Positions 46,962 through 59,979 of a stretch of 64,000 nucleotides of DNA are shown piece after piece. Numbering within the stretch: position 1 is the stretch's first letter; each line of letters begins with the position of its first letter. Both the position numbers and the translations under genes were made by a program. The notes under the pieces were generated by a model. That model searched no databases, was not told the origin of the DNA, and worked only from the letters and a program-made list of their open reading frames with translations. The stretch is from Straminergon stramineum (lineage: Eukaryota; Streptophyta; Bryopsida; Hypnales; Calliergonaceae): contig OY987264.1 of the NCBI GenBank assembly GCA_963920665.1, forward strand, positions 22,982,906 to 23,046,905, written 5' to 3'.

Positions 46962-49900
46962 CTACTCAAGAATGCGATCCACCATATTCATCACGTGACT
47001 GTAGTATTCTCCTCCATCTGCACCAGCTCAAAAAACTTTAGCAAACTGCATGCGTACAACAAACTGACCCAGTAGTTACAACCTTATTCATCTGTCTGCT
47101 TGACTTTTGTGGAAGAATGACAAACAAACTTGTATAATTTTACCAAATTTATTCAAAAGCTTATTGGAGTATCTGATCTGTACATGGAAAAATACCAAAA
47201 TCTAAGAATCAAAAGGGGAAGAATCAACTTACATATGACAGAATGGTTTAGTAAATGGAACAACTGGTAGATCTGGTGACGCTGTTCAAATCCTGAAGCC
47301 TGAGGTAGCACTTGGTGATATGCGGTGTAAAAGGCCGCAGCTGAGGAGCAACGTAACTTGTTAATCCAAGGCTAGGATGCAAGACTGTAAGCCCACACCA
47401 TTCATATGATGTCGAATATTAAATCAGTGCCAAATGGACAAAGGAGATGCTTCCATATATACTGGAGTTGAAATCAAATGTATAAAACTTAGGCAAGAAA
47501 GTGTACCAATAGGAAGAAATCATATCCTGCAGTTTATTACCATAGAAAAACGCCTTGAAAGTAAGCGACTATAAGCTTCAAAGCGGACTTTCAATTTTCG
47601 ATTGGACACTCGGGATCTTATGAAACAGGTAACATGAGATGGAGAAACAACTTACAAAAGCCAGGGAAGTCCGGAACAGGTTTCCATCCTTCAAACGCAA
47701 GATCTACCAAAGAGCATTCCAATAGCAGGTGAGGACCTCAGTGTCGGGCACAATAATTGCAAGGGCACAAAAGGGCTGTGATGTTCCACTAAAACAAAGG
47801 GCTCGCCTCAACCTTAGCATTGACACAATATGAGTCAGACGTACCAAATTCAGCATCGCCTATAAAACATGCTGGATCGAAAATTGCAACTTCTCCAGTA
47901 GATACTAGACCTGAATTTCCCATCTGATGAATGGTTTTATCAGGACATTAGTAACATGACCAATGCAGATAACATTCTGTAGAGGACCCTCGTTGAGTAT
48001 CCTCTGAATTGGCATGAAAAAGGAATCCTTAACACATGAAAAAGAATCCCTGACACCTTGCTTTGCAAAGCTACCCTCAATTTGAACAAACGAGCCAATG
48101 TCGTCACATGTGAGAGTATCGAATGTTTGTTTCAAATTCCCCAAGTGACAAAATAATTATTTTCCAAGGTGATGTTCGATTTAATGGCACTGAAAGTCAT
48201 TGGCAACATGCCATGTGGCATATAGAAATTAAGACATCACCATTAGACTTAGTTATGTACAAAACTGAAAAGCACATAGGGTACGTCAAAGCGTTACGTT
48301 CACTTGATTTGCTCTAAAAGGGATGATTCTGATCTAAAGAACTCTCAGTTGGCACTATTCTCAAGAGGTGTCATGCTACTACTACTCAAGAATGTTGTGC
48401 ATGTTCAAGGAAGAACCAAAAAATATATGACTTAACAGATTTGTTGGTCTCAAGCTCACCCAAAGATCACCATGGAGAATACTTGGCTTGGGATTGTGAT
48501 CTTTAAGAAGCGCATGGGCTTTTTCAATCACCATTGTACCTTTTCCCTCGAGACCCGCCTTTTCTTCGCCCAGTCTACTACATACCCTCTGCAAGTACAG
48601 TAAGATGTACTTGTCAATCGGGAGACTAGCAAGAGACCAGTTGCACATAAAAATACAAATTTAGAGTAGTTTCTAGATACACCTCTTTCACAGTGATTGC
48701 GCAGACCCCATGAAACTCATTCAATGGCTTTACCTGAAACCTGTCCCTGAGTCGTTGTTCAATGAAAAATTCAGACCAACTCGAACTCCAGCGATTGTCC
48801 AGTGGAACAATTCCAACTCTGTTGTCAAACAAGGAACACACATCTCTTCAAAACTCGAGGAAAAGGGAATTGGCTAGGCACAAGAAGTATGAGAGCAACA
48901 TTTTCAGGTCGCAGGTTCTGACACAATCTATTTCATGTTTCAGCATGGTAATGTAGAAGTGTAACCTTGTCGTCATTGGAAACCCAAAGAGGTCACCACA
49001 CTCAGCCTGGTGCAGCCGCGCCAAGTCCTGACCCAGTGCAGATTGACTGTTATCTTGCATCTGCAAAATAGAGAATAGATTAATTCCTTCAGTACCGGTA
49101 TATAGAAGGCAATTGACCCCTAAGTGACCGCTTTTCCATATCAGCAATAGTTTCTTCTCAAAGCCTCAAGGAAGATAACAAAATGTTCCAATACGAAGGA
49201 GAATTCATACACTACAAATTTGAACCATGGAAAAATGTTTTGAAAGTTACTATAATAGAATGTTCGCTTCCAAAGTGGACTTTATATTCTAATTTTGGGT
49301 ACTTTGGGTTTAATAATTGCTATATATTCACGCTCGCACAACAAGGAAAGAAAATTCAGGAAGAAGGTACAACTGACCATGCCAAAGGGTCGAAACCGCA
49401 GATGTTTCATGATTATATACGACCCTCCATCTGGTAGATTACCACATCCCAGTGGGCTGGGTGCAACCACTGTCTTTGTCTCTTCTATTCTCTTTAGACT
49501 GTCAACAGCACAACAAGGAATCTAATACTCTCCATGCAAAACAACAACATGATGAGGAACGCACTGTAACTTAAACTGTACTCGTCTATCCAGTGTACAG
49601 AGACCATTCTCAAATCTGGAAATTCCTGTTACAGCAATGTATCATTAAGGTCGCATACCTACGCTTCAGATTCGCCCACAAACATGCTGTCCATGTCGAA
49701 AGCCCTGAACAATACGCGATGTCAATATTTTAGGCAAGCACTCTCCAAAATTGCATCCGAAAAAATGAATCAAAGCTCACGAATTGTCCTTGAACCCTAA
49801 ACCTAACCTGTTGATTTTCACGAAGAAGTCTCCGCCGGTGCAGTGAAATGCATACGACTCGTTGATACATCCACTGAAGTGAATTTCACGCGGTCGACGC

Positions 49901-50414
49901 AGCAGCTCTCCGCAGCCGAGCTCCTTCAAATGAGACAAAACAGTGAAATCTCCAGTGGTCATGCCAGTCCCAGCCTTCGCTGAGCTTTCCGAGCTGAAAT
50001 CAAACCATGATGCTCGGCACTCCACCCTAAAACATCACAAAACCCTAATTACGACCCTCGCTCTTCTGATTCCCTTGTTCCACAACACCAGAAAAAGATT
50101 GCAATCACCAAAGCAGTATTCGGGAAAGAAGAGCTAAGATAAGTGTACCTGAGTCTACGAGAGTTGCTTAGGCGTTGTCGCCGCCGTAATTTGCCAAGCA
50201 CTACCCTGAGTTCACCTTGGTCTCGACACTTTGGATCATTCGTCAAGCCGAACACCGTTGCACTGCATTTTCGTCCACGCCAGCCCGTGAGATGCAACTG
50301 ACGGGACGAAGTGAGGAACCCATTCGGGACGCAAAGCTCCAGACCTCGCATTGGTTTCGCTATGTCTCTCCGTCGCGTCCAATTGTGAGAAAGCAATAAG
50401 CTAACCACAGACAA
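46962..50414 (-). CDS. FN3K: Fructosamine/ribulosamine-3-kinase, plastid-type, 11 exons
   Basis: A protein-repair kinase that phosphorylates sugar adducts on lysines so that they detach. Exons on the minus strand: 50414-50149, 50026-49808, 49704-49663, 49498-49378, 49060-48966, 48818-48734, 48588-48460, 47923-47845, 47703-47656, 47340-47233, 47017-46962. All introns are GT-AG, phases join without a stop, and the sum is 1248 nt (415 residues). Residues 1 to about 110 are rich in Ser and Arg with few acidic residues, like a plastid transit peptide. The kinase core shows the P-loop '[10 protein letters not shown]' (Cys142), 'FFVKIN' (Lys159), '[13 protein letters not shown]', '[11 protein letters not shown]', '[11 protein letters not shown]', the catalytic 'ILHGDLW' (Asp317), Asn322, 'IFDPAC' (Asp335), 'EFDLAF', then '[10 protein letters not shown]', '[16 protein letters not shown]' and 'YYSHV' near the end. 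The acceptor of exon 2 could alternatively be at 49993, also in frame. Confidence 0.9.
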
Positions 50415-51178
50415 AGAAGTGAAAGAGCAAGAGGGGTCGTTGTGAAAAGCCCAAATTCTTATACCGCAAGGATTGCGACCGTGTGTTGGAATGGAGATTG
50501 ACGGCTGGAAGAGCTTGAAATGGAAATCGACCGTCTGGAGTGGTTGGCAGAATTTGGGTTATCTTCACCATTCACATCCTTGCTTTCACTGGCAAATTCG
50601 AGTTATTCAGTAATGTTGGATCAAAAAAGAAAGTTTGAAGGCAAGACACCAATTGATGCACGAAGGAGCGCTTTAAGCGTTCCACCGAATGACTTCTCCG
50701 AATAAACCAGGTTGGGGGCTCTTCTGTGAGCTAGAGAACAACGAGTTCGTTCCCACATGATATGCAGTATGAGATCACCGCATTTGCTGAATAACTCTAC
50801 TTAAGTTAGTTCCTAAGATTTGCCTTCACCTTTTGATCACCAAAAATCACTTTGCATTTGATGTCCATTAGTTGCGAAAATTAATAAAGGATCATAGCAT
50901 TCTCATTGGTAGAGATTATCTTATAGCAAGCAACTCAAATTGTTCTTGTGCGACTTCAAAAGATAAAATCATAGCATTCTCATTGAGGTTGTGGAAAACA
51001 TAGATCTTTCGTTGCTTGTCCATGGATTCATTACACCTTCAAGCTCTTAAGTATGGTAAGAACTTCCACATCCATGCTCCAGATTTGCGTTACCGTATCA
51101 CCACATAAGCTTCACATTTCGCAGTGCTGAACTACAAGCTTACCACGGAGTATATCGTCAGTTAATACGGAGTACATG
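50415..51178. other. Upstream region of the kinase gene
   Basis: Probable 5' leader and promoter next to 50415, then unassigned sequence of moderate GC. A 'gagtatatcgtcag..aatacggagtac' palindromic stretch lies at about 51148-51176. No gene is supported. Confidence 0.3.
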
Positions 51179-51625
51179 CTAGTTGGACTGGAGACTCACG
51201 TAAGTCCTGCCGTAACTCAGTGCTTTCTTAGAAATGGACACTTTGAGCCATGGCGACAATAATGCGAGGTCTGATGTTTTGCTGCACTCACTCCCAATGA
51301 GTTCCTCACATCTGAGAGACAGTTGCGTCCGTCCCATGGGCAAGCGTGATAGAGAATGCAGTGCGGACTGCGGAGTCATGCTGTGATGAAAGATGCAACA
51401 AGGTTGTGCTTGGGTAGGGTCTCGAATATACGGCTGCAACAATGCCCCCAAACTCTCCTTCACGCAGGTACTCGAATCTTGCCTAAATTCTCTTATTTGC
51501 AAGATTTCTTGGGACACTGCTAAAGCATGCAATTCTTTCGGTATCCTGAGAATAATGGACACACTTTGCAAAGTGCAAAGTAAAACATAAAAAACATATA
51601 AAAAATTTTTTAAATTGTATCTCAA
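51179..51625 (-). CDS. Hypothetical 148-residue frame, doubtful
   Basis: An open frame of 148 codons in sequence of about average genic GC. The first 25 residues are hydrophobic; the rest is Ser/Leu-rich with scattered cysteines. I do not recognise a family, and no splice structure or neighbour supports it. It stops just short of the family B element at 51644. It may be a chance frame or a gene fragment. Confidence 0.15.
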   Translation of the reverse strand: MRYNLKNFLYVFYVLLCTLQSVSIILRIPKELHALAVSQEILQIREFRQDSSTCVKESLGALLQPYIRDPTQAQPCCIFHHSMTPQSALHSLSRLPMGRTQLSLRCEELIGSECSKTSDLALLSPWLKVSISKKALSYGRTYVSLQSN

Positions 51626-51643
51626 ATAGGTCCAAATAATGCC

Positions 51644-51901
51644 TTAATCCCTAAGCGCCCCATCGCCTCAAATAGTAAAATCTGTCTACTTAAAAATGAA
51701 AGGTTGCCCTATTTGACTATTATAATCTTTTCAATGATATGGTGAAATCATTTGCCCTTTTTCCCACATGCTCTGGGCTTGTCTCCACTACCAATCAGTA
51801 CGGTCAATTTCTATGGATCTTGTTTTGGGTGATATTCTAATTGGAATGAGTTCCAAAGGGTCTGGATTTTGGTAAATATGCGTTGGGCACTCAAGGATTA
51901 A
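51644..51901 (-). mobile_element. TTAA-bounded element, family B (short form)
   Basis: The left end is TTAA-TCCCTAAGCGCCCC (51644), the right end GGGCACTCAAGGA-TTAA (51898-51901). At 258 bp it is collinear with 40429-40676: 'gactattataatcttttcaa', 'ggtgaaatcatttg.cctt', 'ctccactaccaat' and a 'ggtctggattt.ggtaaa' block near the right end. Confidence 0.75.
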
Positions 51902-52599
51902 GTACAATATAAGGTGGAGACTCATGTTACCATCATTTTTAAGTGATATAGTGTACCTCCAAATATCAAAGGCTAAGATTATTATTTATTGCATATTAGT
52001 GAAAATCTTTTAGTCGAAATTGGTTTAGCCAATAGGTATTTTTGTATTTATAAATATAGTATAAAATAGGTGTGAATAGATAGGATTTAAGCCATGGAAT
52101 TTTGATGCCAAGCACACCTAGAGCCATGAAATGAAAGTATATGACTCCATTCATCCATAATTGCATTATTTGAACTAGAGCTCTGTTGCAATGATGCTAG
52201 CACGTGAGCACATGAGCCTTGAGCATAATTATGTATAAGTAAATATCCTACAACCATTGAAGGTGCTTATAGTGTAAACATCTATAATATAGGCATCTAT
52301 TACATAGGTACCCTTTAATCATAGAAGGTTTCTATAATATATACTTATAATGTAGTTGTATAGTCTTCTAGGCTTATGTGCTCATGATCCTAGACTCACA
52401 TAATAGCAAACCTTGGCTTTGTTGCTCTTTGCACAACTAGTGATGCTCAATTGAAAGGTTTTGGGGCCTAGGCTTGGAATCAAGTGACCTTGACAATAGA
52501 AATTTTCACACAAATATTGAAGCCCCTGAAGCCCCAAATTTTTATTGGGAATCGGATTTTCATTTGAAATTATTTGACTAATAATCATTTGTAATTCTA

Positions 52600-53014
52600 A
52601 TTAAAAAATAAATAATAATTTTTTTTTTTTTTATTTTTTTTTTTATTTTTAATTTTAATTTTTTCTAAAATATTGATTAGCAATTTAGAAAAATGGATCT
52701 ACAACTGTGGAGCACTAGTTTTTTAATTTTAGAATGAAAAAATAAAATAAAAATATTCACCATGATGTTCCAAAATTATATATGAACCTAAAGATTTTAA
52801 AAAATAAATTTAGCATCAATTGCATTTGATATGAATTGTTTCAATTTTCATTTAAAAATTTGTAGTAACTTTCAAATAATGTGAAAATTTTACAACCAAT
52901 AGAAGACATGTACATAATCACTTCTTTGAAAAATAAATAAATAAAATCACATTCATAAGTACTTGCAAAATGAAGTTTAAAAAAATAATTATAGATTTGG
53001 CCTTTGAGGGTTAA
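52600..53014. repeat. Poly-T/A tracts and a lone TTAA-element right end
   Basis: A T-rich tract with A interruptions lies at 52619-52670. The segment ends GGCCTTTGAGGG-TTAA (53011-53014), like the right end of the TTAA elements, but no left partner was found. From 51902 to 52600 nothing but AT-rich DNA is seen. Confidence 0.35.
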
Positions 53015-53637
53015 AAATCTCTAGAATTCACTTGACATAGAAGTCTTGGCAAATGTTAATTCATTATCCTAAACTTCAAAGGTGCATGTTTACCAACATT
53101 TTAAGTTGAATTCCATATTTGTCAATATAAAAACCTCCAAGATTAGGACCAACCCATTTTTTTTACTTTTTGAGAAAGTGCCAGAGTGGCGATCACTTAA
53201 AATTTGGTGAAGTATTGTATTTCTACATTCATCCATCTTTTGGACCAAAAAATACTTTTCCATCATATTCATGCACTTTTTCATCCAAATTTGGCAAATT
53301 CATCCACATTTTAAAGAGAAATAGAAAAATTATAGTGAAAAAAGATTACTTTTTCTTGGCGAAAAATAGACATTTATTTTGGAATGGTGCAATTTGGCCC
53401 CATAGTGCAGAAAAAAAAGGGTTGATTCGGACCTTGTGGATGAGAACTTGCAAAGTGGACCCTTTAAACTCTCTTATTTTTTCAAATACAAATTTCAATA
53501 CAAATTTTTATGGCATTTTTTCTGGAAATTCTTTGATTTCAAAAATTTTCCAGGGTTTTTTTAAATTATTTTTCAACTCACTCAATTGAAAAGACACTTG
53601 GACTAATGTTGCAAAATAGACCTTTTCAACTCTTATA

Positions 53638-53645
53638 TAATAATA

Positions 53646-53698
<53 letters not shown>
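53638..53698. repeat. (TAA)n microsatellite
   Basis: About 20 TAA units with one interruption (TAG near the start). It explains the poly-tyrosine run in a minus-strand frame here, which is therefore not a gene. Confidence 0.95.
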
Positions 53699-53700
<2 letters not shown>

Positions 53701-56700
53701 CTTTCAGCCTTGGTTTTGGAATTTAATTTGACTTCAAAGTCCATTGGTTCTCTCAAACATTGAGCAAACTCAGGGGGCACTGGCAAAAAATGTAGAAACT
53801 ACATGCAATAAAATAAAGGGTTTAATAAATTAATTATGGGTAAAATTTGTAAAAAATTTTCATGTAACATAGGGTGCTTTAGGTGCAAAAAAATGTTTAT
53901 ATGTAATATATCCTAGAAATAAAATCATAGAATTATATAAGCATTACATCTAAAATAGCATGGCAAAGAAGGCTTAGTGGTGATTAAATAGGGTGCCAAC
54001 AGCTCACTAGTTCTCAATTATGGTACATGGATGAATAATCGCAATTTCTTGTCCAAAATCTTCAGACAAATGACAAGCACCAATGGACTAAAGATTACAA
54101 TATTACATATGGAGTATCCAAAGTCTAACTTCATTTTCTTGTGATCCAAGGTTTTCAATGCACGGACTAGGGTTCCCAATGAGGGGGGGAACAATGACTG
54201 CGCTTTTTTCAAATTCTTATTTGCTGTGTTGAAATTTTGATTTGGTTCTTGTTGCTACACTAAGGTTTAGAAGTTTATTGACATTTGGTGACTGCTACGT
54301 GGTTGTTGGTGTAGGATTACTATCTAAAGAAGGTATGTGCTGCAATTATAGGGCAGGGCTTTGGTCACTGTAGTGTTTTGGCAATCTACAAAATGTGTGG
54401 CATCGTTTTCTATTTTCGTTATCCTTGTTGGTGGAAGGTGTGCACATTGAGTAGTCAGGGTGGGATGATTTGTCTCCATGATCCCACAGTGCAGTAGTTC
54501 CCACAATACTAGTCGATTTTGATGCCACCCACCCAACTTGCAAGATCTGGGAGGATGCACTTGAGAAAATGGTGGAGGGAGCTACACACTGCCTTGCTTG
54601 GTGGGAGGTGTTGTTGGAACCCCATCCACACTGGTGTTCAGTTAAGGAAATGACTCAACTGCTATTTTGCCGAAACTATGAGATTTGGGGGCATTGGAGA
54701 TACCATTGGCCAACCATGAGCTTTGTCTGCATCCATTGGAATGACTATCAGAGGTGTAGCTAGGACATTTGCGTGACTCATTGGCCACTTTGGGGAACAA
54801 AAAGCTTGATGTGGCTCTTGGAGCAAAGTTGGAGGCATCAATGGCCATCTAGGTCTCACTAGCACATCGATGAGGACATTCGTGAGTTCCGAAATTTCCT
54901 CATTTGTGAATCTTTATGTGAACAAGGTCATTCTATATTCTGCTATTGGTGTATAACATTTGATTTATATTGATCTCATGTTTGTTGAATTTAAGTGCAA
55001 TGGTTTTGGTATGAATGAGGACCAAAGTAACTTCTATTGGATTTTCTTGGAAATGTGTTGTCATAAAATGTGGGTACATGTAGGAAGTCATGCAATCTTA
55101 TGTGGCTCTTCATGGAGGTAGGGGCTCTTTCAATTGAAATATTGTTGTTCTATTCTTGTAGATCTACTTGACATTGTATTGAAGATTTTTGTTTTCATAG
55201 AGTTTTGGAGGATCTCATAGCATTGGAGACGATGTCTGCCATTTTTTCTATTTCGTCACTTTCTATACTTCATTGTTGGCTTGTTACAGGTGCTTTGGGA
55301 ATTTTTGTTCACTATGGTGTACAACAATTTGTAGGAACTTCTTGAATATGATATATACGTATATAGATGATGCATGATCCCAAAATTTTTAAAAGGCAAG
55401 ATTATGAAGAATCTTTCATTGTGTTCTTGAACGCAAAACTTATAGTATTCTGGTTGTTGTTTTGCTTTTCATTTGTATTAGTAATCCTTCTATTTGCCTA
55501 TGTTTGCCTTTAATGGACAGTCCATTTGCCTTCTATAATTGCAATTGGGCTTCTAGTTTCTCTTCCTTTTAGGACTATAGGGAAAGATTTTTAGTTTCTT
55601 CATGTTTAGTCTAATCTTTTTGTATGTAGGTCATTACTTGCTAAGATTCTTTATTGTTCAGTAGTGTAGAATTATATGCTGCAAAATCATTTGTGTGGAG
55701 CATGTTCAATGGATGTGGTGAAGTTTTAAACCTTGTTTGTAAATGGATTGGATGTGCAAAAAAAATAACATATGTGTAAAATAGGGCACCTATTTTTGCC
55801 CCCCCCAAGAAATTATAATTACCAATAGGGTGTCCCCAAATACAAAGATTTACCTTTATTTTAAAAAATAGCATGTCTTATAATCCATTCTACAAGGTAA
55901 ATACCCCTCCATTCAATAGGATGTTATCGTAGGTGTATGCAAATTCTAAGAGGAAGTGCCCCCCCTCAAGTGAGCAAAAAACTTTTTTCAATGGAAAAGA
56001 TATTGAATTTTCTATGGCCTCCATTTTAGTTCTATAACTTTGAAATCCTATTACTTTTGTCATGGCTTCATACTACCATTTTCTTTGTTGTGACTTCAAA
56101 CAAACCCCATGATATACACTATATTCTTGTCAATATAAAAAATTCATTGGTTGATTCAAGAACCTTTCAACTCTCATATTTTATATTTTTAATTCCAAAA
56201 TTTTGGGTGTTTGCATTGCAAATTGATTGAACCTTGAAGGTTTTTATTGGTCTTGTCAAAATGTTTGAACTCCTTCAATTGAAAAGACACCGGGGGCTTC
56301 AGTTTTAATTAGTCTCTTGACTTTGAAATTCCATTATTTTTGTCTTCACTTCATTCTAACATTTTTTTCCTAGTTTCATTTCATTTTAGTCATGGTGCCT
56401 CAAAAGCACCCTATGGGTGCAAAAGGCAAATTCTATAATTATATGTCAATACCAAATTCCAATGGTCATTTAAAAATGAACTAAAACAATTCAAACCTAT
56501 TTGAAGAGTTTTTATAGAGGAAAATTTATTTATAAATTTGTATTTTATTACAAGAGGTAAGCAAAATCTTGACTTTTGAGAGTTTAAGATTTATTTATAA
56601 TTACTCCTCTATGAAAACATAGGTTGCTTTTAAATATAACCAATTTTAACATCAACATAACTTCAACATTTCAATGTCAATATCAATATTTCAACACTCT

Positions 56701-57450
56701 CAAAATTTATGTAGTTGATGTACATGTTGTCAAAAAATGCACAAGAAAGGAATCTATAATATTTCCAATAAGAACCAAAAAAAATTTAATTAGCAATTAA
56801 ATTATCTATTTGGACACACTTATATGGAAATTTTCCAATCAAGTTTGTGCACAACATTGATAGATTCTCAAGATATTCAATTGGTCTAAAGTAAGTGTCA
56901 TTAGAGGAAGTTCAATATAGATTGTTTACAAAGTTCCTTCTAGAAAAGTTCTTTGGGAAACCTTCAAGAATTTTTTTTCTGCAACAAATTTTTGCAAATT
57001 ATGAATTACATTGTTTTTAAAACTAGTGCTCTCGCCAACCATTCTTTGAAGGCTCTGATATCTATGCAAATGTTACATTTAACTTCACCAAATTTCTTAA
57101 AGTCAAATCAAAGGCCAAATCTTTCAGTCAATCATCATTGGTAGCTTAGAGAGTAGTAGAATCACAACTATTTATTGCATATGGGCAAATACGATTGTTG
57201 ATGGTTGCACAAAAAATAATACATTTCCAAGAGAAAGATATAAATGATCAAAGGGAGATTCCCTTAAGCACCCAAAACCATTTTCTTCATTCATGGACTT
57301 GTCCTCTACATTTTGGAAAACATAGATATTCATATTTTCAACATAGTTACATTAGTTTAGAGTTTTGTGCCTCTACCTTTTACCTTTTAAGTGTGTGTGC
57401 AAACCTTTTGGCTCTTGATGAGACCTGGCAGGGGAGAAAACGGATGATAA
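53699..57450. other. Intergenic stretch, unassigned
   Basis: AT-rich with a somewhat GC-richer part at 54.3-55.2 kb, where short frames occur on both strands without recognisable motifs. It could be a decayed element or gene, but I cannot support one. Confidence 0.3.
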
Positions 57451-57650
57451 CGTAAGAACTGGATGATACTCGTCAGCCTCGTGATTTTCATCACGAGTAG
57501 GGTATGGTGTGGAGAAGGGGAAGTGGGGAAGTGGCGAAGAGGTCTCCGTTTGATAATTTTGTTGCATCGTTTTGCATCGGGACGCCATCGCCACCTTCTG
57601 CAGCTTCCACATCGGAGGAGCATCGGATCCTGGCAGGCCGTGATCCATCC

Positions 57651-58820
57651 GTGAGTTCTAAGCTTTCGAACTGGTTGCCATTCGATAATATTGACCTCTC
57701 ATTTGTGTTTCATTTCACTTCTGTAGCTTCCTCAGATCTGCTGTTTTCAACGGATTTCGCAACTTAGGGTTTGGATGCGGATCACGAGTGCGTGGACAGT
57801 AGGTCTCATGGAATGTGTTTCTGTCGAAATTTTTCTTCAGTGATAGGGTAGATCCGGCTGTCGGTGGCATCGACTGTGGTGTGATCTGGCAGATTTCTAT
57901 TAGAATGTCCTTAGGTTTGTTGCGAAGTTGAGTGCCCGGAGTGAATATCAAACTTCTTTGCTTGTTATTGTTCGAGTCAGTTTTTAAGGCATCTATAGTC
58001 GAGGTGAAGATGTTCTTGAGGTCTTTGGCTTCAGGGGAGCTTTCCGTGGTTGGACGAGTTTCGTGAAATTTTCGGAAAATGACTAGTTGCTGTATTGCAG
58101 AAACTGTTGATGTGCATTTGCTCCAAAGATTTTTGTCCTCAAGGAGGATTTTAGATAGGTTCCCTTTCTAGGGCTAAGGTGTTTTTCGAAGACTCCTATT
58201 CATGGAGTGTGAGACAAACCTAGCTCAACTAACTTGAATATTGCTTAGATTCGCATGCGGAGAACCTAAATTGCTTAAGGAGAGCGTTTGGTATTAAATT
58301 TATAGGCGATGGTTCGGTGGTTGGGAATGCGGGCCAGGCAAGTTTAATTGGTTCTTTAAATTTCGTGAGATCATGGGGTATGCTAGATCTCGTGTGTCAC
58401 TTTAGTTATAATTTCTAGCTTTCCTGGACTCTTGCGGAGATATCCGTCTGTATTAAGCCCCGCCATGTATGCCACTGTTTGATAATTTAGTTAATTAGTG
58501 CATGGCTTATGGATGTTCTCAAACCCTAACCAGAAGTGGAATTGAGTGTTCTTAAGATCCTCAGGAGCGGTTGACTCTGTTTGCATTCACGAAAGAAGTG
58601 TCTCGTAGAGCTTCAGGAGCTGAACATAGCGGACTTCGTTTTTATTTTTACTTCTAAGTGCGTGTATTTTTGCTTTTCTATGATTATGAGAATGCGACCT
58701 GAGAGTATCGGCTGCTCGTCTTTCTGAATGACTGATGCATGTTCTGTTGTGTGCGCTTGGTGTCCTCCAGGGTCTGATAGACTGATTTGAAGCATCTGAG
58801 TGGGTGCGTCCTGTTTCCAG
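57651..58820 (+). other. Possible 5'UTR intron of the YIP4-like gene
   Basis: A donor (CATCC|GTGAGTTCTA at 57651) and an acceptor (GTCCTGTTTCCAG ending 58820) bracket 1170 bp without a supported frame, 52 bp upstream of the start codon. The preceding 57.45-57.65 kb is GC-richer, like an exon. Splice-site quality is the only evidence. Confidence 0.35.
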
Positions 58821-58872
58821 TGGTGCCATTCTCTGAAGCAGCTGAAGGTCGTTGTATGTGACGACATCCGGA

Positions 58873-59979
58873 ATGGCGTCTTCTCAGTCGGATATCGATG
58901 AAATCGAGAGCTTGTTCCACATCAGTGTACAGCCGGCCACTCTGGAGGTACCGCAGTCGGTGCCTCCAGCGCGAAAGCCATCAAGTCCTCCGACGATTCC
59001 TGTGTCTGCGCCCCTGCTGCCACCATCGTCTGTTTCGAGCAGCAGCCAAGCATTTTCCACCCCTGCACCACCTGGGCCTACTCTTTCAACAGGTCTGCTG
59101 GACGGGTCTCACCCTGACAAACTTGGATGTCTAGGCGGACACCTTACATCTACTGCCGATTGGATCATGTCTTTCATTTTGATTATAGAATGAGTTCACT
59201 TCTGTTGCGCCATAGATCTGTGCACAATTTTGGTAATTTTTGTCTTCGGCTTGTTGTGATGGTGGTGAAGGTTGTTGTGCGGTTGTGTTAGTGCTTCTTG
59301 ATATTGTTTATCTTCAAATGGATTACCGGAGTTGAAATGTAACAGATAGATGTGATCTTTGTAGGCTTGATGTGGTTCCCCCGGGGTCTGGTGTTCTTGA
59401 CATTCAGCAATTTTGGTTGCAGGTTTCGGTGGAGGACCTCAGTACAACACTTTGACGGAGCCAGTATGGGAAACACTGAAGAGGGATCTGATGCGAGTGG
59501 CTAACAATCTTAAGGATGTGGTGCTGCCCAACCCGTACCGTGAAGACCCTGGCAAGGCATTGAGGGATTGGGATTTGTGGGGGCCTTTCTTCTTCATCAT
59601 CTTTCTTGCTTTGACGCTGTCATACTCAGCAACGGAGAACAAGTCGAAGGTGTTCGCCGTGGTGTTCGCTACACTGTCTGCAGGAGCCATAGTGCTGACG
59701 CTGAACGTGCAACTTTTAGGGGGTAGCATCATTTTCTTCCAGAGCTTGAGTGTACTGGGGTACTGTTTGTTTCCGCTCGACGTAAGTGCGCTGGTGTGCC
59801 AAGTCAACAGCACAAAATTGTTCCGGAGCTTGGTGGTGCTGGTTGCTCTGGCATGGAGTTCATGGGCTGCATATCCGTTTGTGAGCACAGCTGTACCTTC
59901 GAGCCGGAAAGCTCTGGCGGTGTACCCAGTGCTTCTGCTGTACATCACCGTGGGGTTTCTGGTGTTGGCGAATGATTAA
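58873..59979 (+). CDS. YIP4: YIP1-family Golgi/TGN membrane protein (YIP4/YIPF6-like), two exons
   Basis: Exon 1 is 58873-59092 and exon 2 is 59423-59979, joined by a GT-AG intron (TCAACAG|GTCTGC ... TTGCAG|GTTTCGG); the split glycine codon restores 'TGFGGG'. The product has 258 residues. The cytosolic N-terminus starts '[15 protein letters not shown]', which matches plant YIP4, followed by a Pro/Ser-rich linker (21-73). The core has '[15 protein letters not shown]', '[20 protein letters not shown]', the family motif DLWGP (124-128) and GYCLFPLD (186-193), with about five membrane segments from 129 to the C-terminus. YIP1-family proteins bind Rab GTPases and shape Golgi/TGN traffic; plant YIP4 works with ECHIDNA in secretion of wall material. 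ATG 58873 is preferred over 58852 because it starts at the conserved sequence. Confidence 0.92.

Noticed and set aside
49107..49125. TTGACCCCTAAGTGACC inside a kinase intron as an element end
   Set aside because: It lacks TTAA and no matching right end or family interior was found.
53508..53786. 92-codon minus frame with a poly-tyrosine run
   Set aside because: The run is the translation of the (TAA)n microsatellite.
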